Shown here: positions 39,637 through 45,098 of the stretch, piece by piece
Layout of the letters: each line of letters begins with the position of its first letter
Position numbering within the stretch: position 1 is the first letter of the stretch
Assembly: GCA_946539445.1 (NCBI GenBank)
Contig: CAMNHK010000009.1
Span: forward strand, 1 to 46,683
DNA from: an uncultured Caryophanales bacterium
GTDB lineage: Bacteria > Bacillota_I > Bacilli_A > RF39 > UBA660
Direction of reading: 5' to 3'
DNA: 46,683 nt
Made by a program: the position numbers and the translations under genes
Notes under the pieces: model-generated
Told to the model about the DNA's origin: nothing
The model's database searches: none
The model's input: only the letters and a program-made list of their open reading frames with translations

Positions 39637-39963
39637 ATGGCTGAAGTTAGAAAGAAAGTTGTAGAAGACAAATATAATACGAAGAGTATTAAACAATCTA
39701 CTAGTAAGAAAAAAGAAAAAGTAGAAAAGAAAACAAAAGAGGTTTCTAAAAAATCAAAAGAAAGTAAAACTGAAAAGAAAAATCTATGGACTCGTTTTCG
39801 TATTTTCTGTCACGGAGTTAAGATGGAGTTTGATAAGGTTCATTGGCCTTCTAAAGAAAATATGATTAAGTATTCTATTGCTACTATATTTTTCATTATA
39901 TTTTGTTCGTTATTCTTTTATGCAATTGATATTGTTTTTGCCTTTATTCAATCATTATTTTAA
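39637..39963 (+). CDS. secE: preprotein translocase subunit SecE
   Basis: Essential SecYEG subunit, 108 residues. The conserved core (VKMEFDKVHWPSKENMIKYS) precedes a single membrane helix (about 80-102). The first 50 residues are a lysine/serine/glutamate-rich extension not needed for the core fold. Neighbour nusG is the universal partner gene. Confidence 0.95.
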   Translation: MAEVRKKVVEDKYNTKSIKQSTSKKKEKVEKKTKEVSKKSKESKTEKKNLWTRFRIFCHGVKMEFDKVHWPSKENMIKYSIATIFFIIFCSLFFYAIDIVFAFIQSLF

Positions 39964-39978
39964 AAAGGAGAGTTGGTT

Positions 39979-40512
39979 ATGGATAAACAATGGTATGTAG
40001 TTAATACTTATTCTGGACATGAAAATAAGGTAAAAGAAAAACTTGAAATGAGAGCGGAATCTATGGATATGCAAGATTATATTTTCCGTGTTGTTATTCC
40101 AGAAGAAAAAGTAGTAGAAGTAAAAGATGGAGTTACGAAAGAAAAAACCAAGAAGATGTTTCCTGGTTATATCTTAGTAGAAATGGTTATGACGGATGAG
40201 GCATGGTATGTTGTTCGTAATACTCCAGGGGTTACTGGATTTATTGGATCTAGTGGAAAAGGAGCTAAACCAACTCCATTGCAACCTTATGAAGTTGATA
40301 ATATCCTTGGCAATATGGGTATCAGTCGTATGGATATTGATACAGATCTTACAGAAGGTGCTAAGGTTAAAATTATTGCTGGTCCATTCCAAGGAATGTT
40401 TGGAAAAGTGGACTCTGTTGACTTACCAAATGGTAAGGTTAATTTACTAGTTGATTTGTTTGGACAAGAAACTTCGGTTGAAGTTGAACTTTCTCAAATC
40501 GAAAAAGCATAA
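39979..40512 (+). CDS. nusG: transcription termination/antitermination factor NusG
   Basis: 177 residues. NGN domain starts QWYVVNTYSGHENKVKEKL and has the KKMFPGYILVEM and VRNTPGVTGFIG motifs; the C-terminal KOW domain contains AKVKIIAGPFQGMFGKV. ATG 39979 has AAAAAGGAG upstream; a TTG two codons earlier is less likely. Confidence 0.97.
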   Translation: MDKQWYVVNTYSGHENKVKEKLEMRAESMDMQDYIFRVVIPEEKVVEVKDGVTKEKTKKMFPGYILVEMVMTDEAWYVVRNTPGVTGFIGSSGKGAKPTPLQPYEVDNILGNMGISRMDIDTDLTEGAKVKIIAGPFQGMFGKVDSVDLPNGKVNLLVDLFGQETSVEVELSQIEKA

Positions 40513-40513
40513 A

Positions 40514-40637
40514 GAATCTTGCATTTTCAAGATTTCTATGTTATTATTTAGTGGCTATATTTATTTTTATATATATAGATTTAGTGGGAAGCATGGTTTG
40601 CATTTATAAAAGCGGGAATCAAGCTATTTGGACCACT
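40514..40637 (+). promoter_or_regulatory. structured leader between nusG and rplK
   Basis: The 157-nt gap holds a hairpin at 40514-40536 (AATCTTG with CAAGATT, no T-run) and a second element where AGTGG (40583-40587) pairs with CCACT (40633-40637) around GCATGG-rich sequence. A GTGG/CCAC hairpin also precedes rplA, suggesting autoregulation by L1 or L11. Exact fold not established. Confidence 0.45.
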
Positions 40638-40669
40638 CGCGAAAACAAAAATTATAGGAGGTGTTTTTC

Positions 40670-41095
40670 GTGGCACAAGAAGTAGTTAAAAAGATTAAAT
40701 TACAAATTGCTGCAGGAAAAGCTACACCTGCACCACCAGTTGGTACAGTTTTAGGACCTGCAGGAATTAATTTACAAGATTTCTGTACTAAATATAATGA
40801 AGCAACTCGTGATAAAATGGGTGATATTTTACCTGTTGAAATTACAATTTATGATGACAGAAGTTTTGATTTTGTAGTTAAAACTCCACCAACAAGTTTC
40901 TTGTTAAAAAAATATGCTAAAGTTCAAAAAGGATCTGCAAATGGTTCTAAGCAAACAGTTGCAACTATTAGTAATGCAACATTAAAAGAAATTGCTGAAA
41001 TCAAATTACCAGATTTAAATGCATATGATGTTGAAGAAGCAATGAAGATTGTTGCTGGTACTGCAAAAAATATGGGTATTGAAATAAAAGATTAA
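40670..41095 (+). CDS. rplK: 50S ribosomal protein L11
   Basis: 141 residues. [20 protein letters not shown] with the N-terminal proline-rich loop, and the C-terminal rRNA-binding domain ending in [10 protein letters not shown]. The start is GTG at 40670; an earlier GTG is part of AGGAGGTG. Confidence 0.97.
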   Translation: MAQEVVKKIKLQIAAGKATPAPPVGTVLGPAGINLQDFCTKYNEATRDKMGDILPVEITIYDDRSFDFVVKTPPTSFLLKKYAKVQKGSANGSKQTVATISNATLKEIAEIKLPDLNAYDVEEAMKIVAGTAKNMGIEIKD

Positions 41096-41122
41096 TTTTA
41101 TTATTTTCTACAGGTTATACCT

Positions 41123-41150
41123 AGTGGAAGGAAAAATCCGCTTTACCACA
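41123..41150 (+). promoter_or_regulatory. hairpin leader before rplA
   Basis: GTGG (41124-41127) pairs with CCAC (41146-41149), with an inner GGA/TCC pairing. Similar closing stem to that before rplK; possible L1-binding site. Confidence 0.4.
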
Positions 41151-41165
41151 TAAGGAGGAAATAAA

Positions 41166-41861
41166 ATGAGAAAGAGAAGTAAAAAGTATACTGAAGTTTT
41201 ATCTAAAGTTGATAAGACAAAGTTGTATACAAAAGAAGAAGCTGTAAAATTAGTTAAAGAAACTTCTATTAGTTCTTTTGATGGATCTGTTGATGTTGCT
41301 ATTAGATTAAACTTAGATACTAAGAAAGCAGATCAACAATTAAGAGGTGCTATTGTACTTCCTAAAGGAACTGGTAAGACTAAAAAAGTTTTAGTTATTG
41401 CTAGAGGACCTAAAGCTCAAGAAGCACGTGATGCTGGAGCTGATTTTGTAGGAGATACTGATATGTTAGAAAAAATCGAAAAAGAAAATTGGTTCGATTT
41501 TGATACTATGATTGCTACTCCTGACATGATGCCTTTATTAGGAAAATTAGGAAAAGTATTAGGACCAAAAGGTTTAATGCCAAATCCAAAAACTGGTACT
41601 GTTACTATGGATGTTGCTAAAGCTGTTGAAGAAGTTAAAGCAGGACGTGTTGAGTACAGAACCGATACTTTTGGAAATATACATGGTGTAATTGGAAAAG
41701 CATCTTTCTCAGAAGAAGATTTACTTGCTAATTTAGATGCCTTTATTTCACAAATTATTCGTATTAAACCAGCCACTGTAAAAGGTGACTATATTAAGAA
41801 TATTTCTATTTCTGCAACTATGGGTCCTGGAATCAAAGTTGAAAATAATTTTGACAAATAG
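41166..41861 (+). CDS. rplA: 50S ribosomal protein L1
   Basis: 231 residues of the expected L1 length. [17 protein letters not shown] at the start, the [20 protein letters not shown] region and [21 protein letters not shown] signature. AAGGAGG precedes the ATG. The gene's last codons contain the -35 of the next promoter. Confidence 0.97.
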   Translation: MRKRSKKYTEVLSKVDKTKLYTKEEAVKLVKETSISSFDGSVDVAIRLNLDTKKADQQLRGAIVLPKGTGKTKKVLVIARGPKAQEARDAGADFVGDTDMLEKIEKENWFDFDTMIATPDMMPLLGKLGKVLGPKGLMPNPKTGTVTMDVAKAVEEVKAGRVEYRTDTFGNIHGVIGKASFSEEDLLANLDAFISQIIRIKPATVKGDYIKNISISATMGPGIKVENNFDK

Positions 41862-41879
41862 AAATATATAAGTTATAAT
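41851..41879 (+). promoter_or_regulatory. consensus sigma-A promoter of rplJL
   Basis: TTGACA (41851-41856), 17-nt spacer, TATAAT (41874-41879): a perfect consensus, with the -35 inside the end of rplA. Confidence 0.85.
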
Positions 41880-41885
41880 AAAGAC

Positions 41886-41997
41886 AATTTATTGGTGCCA
41901 TAGACAGTAGGTATATAAGTAAATCCTACCGAGGACTTAATATGATAAGTATAATAAGTTCCTTTGCTGTCTAGTTAAGGAACTTTTTTATGGCATC
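41886..41997 (+). promoter_or_regulatory. L10 leader (ribosomal protein autoregulatory RNA)
   Basis: Matches the known L10 leader. GGTGCCAT (41894-41901) closes with ATGGCATCC at the 3' end; AGACAG (41902-41907) pairs with CTGTCT (41967-41972); the AGTAGGT...CCTACCGAGG kink-turn region is present. A terminator-like hairpin AAGTTCCTT/AAGGAACTT (41956-41964, 41977-41985) is followed by a T-run. L10(L12)4 binding is expected to favour termination before rplJ. Confidence 0.85.
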
Positions 41998-42022
41998 CCT
42001 AAATAAATGAAGGAGGTGTATT

Positions 42023-42514
42023 ATGGCAAGTAAGGCAATCTTAGATCAAAAGCAGATTATTATTGATGAAATAAAGGATCGTGCTAGTAATGCTAAGACA
42101 ATCGTATTATTCGATTATCGTGGTATTACGGATAGTGAAGCTAAAGAATTACGTATTAAATTAAGAGAATCTAATGCAGATTACAAGGTTTATAAGAATA
42201 CTTTAATGGCTAGAGCTTTCAATGATTTAGGTATTGATCTTAATGAGGCATTATCTGGACCAAGTGCATTTGCATTTAGTGATGATCAAATTGCTCCAAT
42301 TAAGATTTTATCTGATTTTGCTAAAGAACACCCAGCATTGGTTTTAAAAGTAGGGATTGTAGATGGAGAAAAGGCAGATCAAGCTAAATTGGCTGAATAT
42401 GCTAAATTACCATCAAGAGAAGGACTACTTACTATGCTTGCTGGTGGTATGATAGGTCTTGTTCGCGACTTATCTATTTGCTTAGACTTATACAGTCAAC
42501 AAAAAGAACAATAA
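42023..42514 (+). CDS. rplJ: 50S ribosomal protein L10
   Basis: 163 residues. ASKAILDQKQIIIDEIKDR, the DYRGITDSEAKELR motif and YKVYKNTLMARA are standard for L10, the base of the ribosomal stalk. AAGGAGGTG precedes the ATG. Confidence 0.97.
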   Translation: MASKAILDQKQIIIDEIKDRASNAKTIVLFDYRGITDSEAKELRIKLRESNADYKVYKNTLMARAFNDLGIDLNEALSGPSAFAFSDDQIAPIKILSDFAKEHPALVLKVGIVDGEKADQAKLAEYAKLPSREGLLTMLAGGMIGLVRDLSICLDLYSQQKEQ

Positions 42515-42551
42515 TTAAATATTAATAAAAAAAATATAGGAGGAAAATAGA

Positions 42552-42923
42552 ATGGCTAAATTAACAAAAGAAGATTTTATCAGTAGTTTAAAAGAAATGA
42601 ATTTATTAGAAATTAAAGAATTAGTAGATGCAATGAAGGAAGAATTTGGAGTTGATCCAAGTGCTGTAGCAGTTGCTGCACCAGTTGCTGGTGGTGCTGC
42701 TGCTGATGATACTCCAAGTACAGTTACTGTATCAATCGCTGATGCTGGAGCTGCTAAAGTTGCTGTTATCAAAGTTGTTAAAGATATTACTGGTTTAGGA
42801 TTAAAAGAAGCTAAAGATATCGTTGATGCTAACGGTGTTGTTAAAGAAAATATCCCAACTGCTGAAGCTGATGAAATCAAAGCTAAGCTTGAAGAAGCTG
42901 GAGCTACTGTAGAAGTTAAATAA
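42552..42923 (+). CDS. rplL: 50S ribosomal protein L7/L12
   Basis: 123 residues. N-terminal dimerisation domain, Ala/Gly-rich hinge ([13 protein letters not shown]) and the C-terminal [21 protein letters not shown] factor-binding domain. AGGAGG before the ATG; co-transcribed with rplJ and ended by its own terminator. Confidence 0.97.
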   Translation: MAKLTKEDFISSLKEMNLLEIKELVDAMKEEFGVDPSAVAVAAPVAGGAAADDTPSTVTVSIADAGAAKVAVIKVVKDITGLGLKEAKDIVDANGVVKENIPTAEADEIKAKLEEAGATVEVK

Positions 42924-42942
42924 CATTTAACTTCTTTTTTTT
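42911..42942 (+). terminator. intrinsic terminator after rplL
   Basis: AGAAGTTAAA (42911-42920) pairs with TTTAACTTCT (42926-42935), followed by eight Ts. The stop codon is within the hairpin. Confidence 0.88.
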
Positions 42943-42945
42943 CTA

Positions 42946-42973
42946 TTGACAAGTTTGTTTATTTTGATATAAT
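42946..42973 (+). promoter_or_regulatory. strong promoter of ncRNA 1
   Basis: TTGACA (42946-42951), 16-nt spacer ending in TGA, TATAAT (42968-42973): near-perfect consensus with an extended -10. Confidence 0.85.
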
Positions 42974-42979
42974 TTAATT

Positions 42980-43180
42980 AGCATAGAAATGCGTTATGCA
43001 GTTAAAACCAATAAAAAGGAATTTAACATAGTCTGTAGGGTGAACGATCGCTAGACTCTATGCTGATTGTAATTATTTGGAGAAAGAAAACTCTAATGAT
43101 AAGTGCAATTCGTTATATTTTTACTGATAATAAGAATATAATGGTTGTTTAAACTCGCTACCTAATGGGTAGTTTTTTTG
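42980..43180 (+). ncRNA. candidate structured noncoding RNA 1
   Basis: A roughly 200-nt transcript with strong promoter and terminator but no plausible reading frame. By eye it folds as a multibranch RNA: closing stem AGTTAAAACCA (43000-43010) with TGGTTGTTTAAACT (43142-43155); arm CATAGTCT (43027-43034) with AGACTCTATG (43053-43062); arm GATTG..TTGGAG (43065-43082) with CTCTAA..CAATTC (43091-43111); arm GTTATATT (43112-43119) with AATATAAT (43135-43142). The 5' end GCATAGA (42981-42987) can alternatively pair with TCTATGC (43057-43063). I do not recognise the family; 6S RNA is one possibility by size. Confidence 0.65.
43151..43179 (+). terminator. terminator of ncRNA 1
   Basis: CTACC (43158-43162) pairs with GGTAG (43168-43172), extended by AAAC/GTTT across a bulge, then seven Ts. 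Confidence 0.8.
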
Positions 43181-43190
43181 TGAAAAAATA

Positions 43191-43220
43191 TTGACAATCA
43201 TGGGCTTTATGTATTAGAAT
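43191..43220 (+). promoter_or_regulatory. promoter of ncRNA 2
   Basis: TTGACA (43191-43196), 18-nt spacer, TAGAAT (43215-43220), 10 nt after the ncRNA 1 terminator. Confidence 0.7.
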
Positions 43221-43226
43221 GATAGT

Positions 43227-43608
43227 ATCAATAGTAGGGGAGTACGTATTAGGAGTATAGTTTATGTAGGAAGAGTCTATTTTGGTTTTGATTCGAAAAA
43301 AATTAGAATTAAAATTATAAATAGATTTGGAATTATGGATTATACAACTAATGATTGGTACTAAATCTTATCATTGCTATTGTAATTACAATTCTTATAT
43401 AAAGAAGGAAAACTTTATGAATTAGCGACGCTATCAAAGTTGTTAATGGAAGCAATTCTACTTTAGCGGGTAGAGTGGTAGTTCCTCGAAACCATCAACT
43501 TTTAGGTTTATCAGACCTTTAAGTGCTATAAAAAAATATTTATGGGTTGAAGTTAATTTATCTATATTTTTTTGAATCATAAGGTTTTCATTACTTGTGA
43601 TTTTTTTT
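43227..43608 (+). ncRNA. candidate structured noncoding RNA 2
   Basis: About 380 nt between a promoter and a terminator, without a coding frame. Helices seen by eye: TCTATTT (43276-43282) with AAATAGA (43319-43325), enclosing TTTTGATTC (43286-43294) with GAATTAAAA (43306-43314); AAAGTTG (43436-43442) with CAACTTT (43496-43502), enclosing TCTAC/GTAGA (43457-43461, 43470-43474); AGGT/ACCT (43504-43507, 43515-43518). The core TAGAGTGGTAG then TTCCTCGAAACC (43471-43493) resembles tRNA D- and T-arm sequence, but there is no acceptor or anticodon arm. The raiA motif RNA of Firmicutes is a candidate identity, unproven; RNase P and tmRNA signatures are absent. Confidence 0.6.
43575..43608 (+). terminator. 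terminator of ncRNA 2
   Basis: AATCATAAG (43575-43583) pairs with CTTGTGATT (43594-43602, one G-U), then a T-run. Confidence 0.8.
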
Positions 43609-43619
43609 GGCTTCTTATC

Positions 43620-43648
43620 TTGTTTTTTGGTTTGTTTCTTGCTATAAT
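43620..43648 (+). promoter_or_regulatory. promoter of the small helical-protein pair
   Basis: TTGTTT (43620-43625), 17-nt spacer ending in TGC, TATAAT (43643-43648). Confidence 0.65.
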
Positions 43649-43680
43649 TAAGCTATATTAGATAATAAGGGGTAGTGATT

Positions 43681-44055
43681 ATGGGAAAATATAATTTAGG
43701 ACCTGTTTCTACAGAAGTTAATCATTCTATTAATAAAAATTCATTATTTGTTAATGAGGCAAAGGCAAATCCTGTTGAAAAAGACATGGAAGAACAATTA
43801 GAAATAATTCGTTGCTCTTTTATTAAAATTCAAGAACTTTTAAATCGTACCGTTAATTTGGGTTTAGTTAAAGGAACTCGTGCAGAGGTATTTCGTGGTT
43901 GGGCTAAAAAAGCTAAATCGCAAGCTATGAGTGCTGAAAAATTAAGAAATACACTCACTGAAAAATATGCTGAAGATGTTAAGAATTATCCAATTCAAAT
44001 GTTGGATAACCGTATTGCAGAATTAGAAAGAAAGATTTCTAGTTTGATTGATTAG
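43681..44055 (+). CDS. small helical protein of unknown function
   Basis: 124 residues, no signal or membrane segment. Two long helices are predicted by eye: about 34-60 (PVEKDMEEQLEIIRCSFIKI and on) and 66-124 (TRAEVFRGWAKKAKSQAMSA, ending NRIAELERKISSLI). This is a helical-hairpin layout. It shares an operon with the WXG100-like gene 14 nt downstream, suggesting a partner. The GTG at 43675 is in the ribosome-binding region; ATG 43681 is used. No counterpart between rplL and ybxB in B. subtilis. Function unknown. Confidence 0.7.
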   Translation: MGKYNLGPVSTEVNHSINKNSLFVNEAKANPVEKDMEEQLEIIRCSFIKIQELLNRTVNLGLVKGTRAEVFRGWAKKAKSQAMSAEKLRNTLTEKYAEDVKNYPIQMLDNRIAELERKISSLID

Positions 44056-44069
44056 TTAGGAGTGGTAGT

Positions 44070-44321
44070 ATGAATAAGTCTGAAGTGGAAGCTTTGTCTT
44101 TTGAATTAAAAGCAGAAGTTTTAAAACTTGAAAATGCCTTAAGAAAGTTAGAACTTGATTTAGGCATTATCCAAACTGGTAATAGTGATGGACCTTATTG
44201 GAATGGGGAAAATGCTTATCTATTTACTAGAAATTGTTCTGGTCATTTTGATCATGATCGTGCATTACTTGAAAATTTACACAAATGTTCTGATTTTGTT
44301 GAATCATTAACGAAAAAATAG
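44070..44321 (+). CDS. WXG100-like small protein
   Basis: 83 residues with two helices separated by GPYWNGENAY, placing a Trp-Asn-Gly turn at 44-46, where WXG100 (Esx) proteins have their WXG turn. A second helix carries F, H and L heptad-like positions. No signal peptide. Such proteins are typically exported by type VII-like secretion or dimerise with partners; here no secretion ATPase is in view, and the C-terminal YxxxD/E signal is not evident. AGGAGTG precedes the ATG. Resemblance is motif-level only. Confidence 0.6.
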   Translation: MNKSEVEALSFELKAEVLKLENALRKLELDLGIIQTGNSDGPYWNGENAYLFTRNCSGHFDHDRALLENLHKCSDFVESLTKK

Positions 44322-44342
44322 AGAAAAAAAAGAAAAAAATTG

Positions 44343-44371
44343 TTGACTTTAAAAGTCTGTTGTTGTATTAT
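44343..44371 (+). promoter_or_regulatory. sigma-A promoter of rsmC-like gene
   Basis: TTGACT (44343-44348), 17-nt spacer, TATTAT (44366-44371). Confidence 0.7.
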
Positions 44372-44381
44372 ATGTTTCGAA

Positions 44382-44428
44382 AGGAAGAAAAATAAGTAGT
44401 TTTTACGATGTTTTCTTCTTCTTTTTTT
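44382..44428 (+). terminator. leader terminator/attenuator before rsmC-like gene
   Basis: GAAGAAAA (44384-44391) pairs with TTTTCTTC (44411-44418), followed by a T-run at 44422-44428, all downstream of the promoter and upstream of the start codon. It is placed to attenuate rsmC-like and possibly rpoB expression. Confidence 0.55.
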
Positions 44429-44445
44429 ATTCTCTAGGTGATAAA

Positions 44446-45030
44446 ATGGGGCAATATTTTGAAAATGTAGACTTACCCAGCAAGATGATGAAAACAGAAT
44501 CTTTTATTTTGGGTAAAAAATTTATTTTTTACACTGATAATGGTGTATTTTCGAAGGACGGTTTGGACTTTGGCAGTAGACTTCTTCTTGAAACAATCCC
44601 GCTTGAAGAAGTTGGAGGCAAAGTTCTTGATATGGGTTGTGGTTATGGAGTATTTGGAATTGTATTAAATCGAATGCTTGAATGTACAGTTGATATGGTA
44701 GATGTGAATCTAAGAGCTCTTCATTTAACTGAAATGAATGTTAGAGAGAATCACTGTCAAAATATTACTGTATTTGAAAGTAATTGTTATCAAAATATCC
44801 ATTCTAAATATTCGTGTATTGTTACCAATCCTCCTATTAGGGCTGGTAAAAAAGTAGTCTATGATATAGTGATGAATGCTCGAGATTATTTGGAAAAAGA
44901 TGGAAAACTTTTTCTGGTTATTCGAAAAGAGCAAGGTGCTAAATCGCTAATTGTCGACTTGCAAAAACAGTATACTGTTGAAGTACTTGAGAAGAAAAAA
45001 GGGTTTTTTATTCTCAAATGTAGTTTATAG
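44446..45030 (+). CDS. RsmC-like methyltransferase (YbxB)
   Basis: 194-residue SAM-dependent methyltransferase. YTDNGVFSKDGLDFGSRLLLE opens the fold, followed by the SAM loop KVLDMGCGYGVFGI, VDVN and the catalytic NPPIRAGK. It is the family of 16S rRNA G1207 methyltransferases and sits between rplL and rpoB exactly like ybxB of B. subtilis. AGGTGAT precedes the ATG. True substrate inferred. Confidence 0.9.
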   Translation: MGQYFENVDLPSKMMKTESFILGKKFIFYTDNGVFSKDGLDFGSRLLLETIPLEEVGGKVLDMGCGYGVFGIVLNRMLECTVDMVDVNLRALHLTEMNVRENHCQNITVFESNCYQNIHSKYSCIVTNPPIRAGKKVVYDIVMNARDYLEKDGKLFLVIRKEQGAKSLIVDLQKQYTVEVLEKKKGFFILKCSL

Positions 45031-45098
45031 AATTCGATTTGGTGTGTTGAATGTCTATAAATTGTTGTTTTCAAAAAATGTATGTGGGGTGAAATTTA

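Noticed and set aside
42515..42952. Long minus-strand open frame opposite rplL
   Set aside because: It is the mirror of the Ala-rich rplL codons, with no ribosome-binding site and no recognisable protein.
43471..43493. Possible tRNA gene
   Set aside because: D- and T-arm-like strings are present, but there is no acceptor stem, anticodon arm or CCA-end context.
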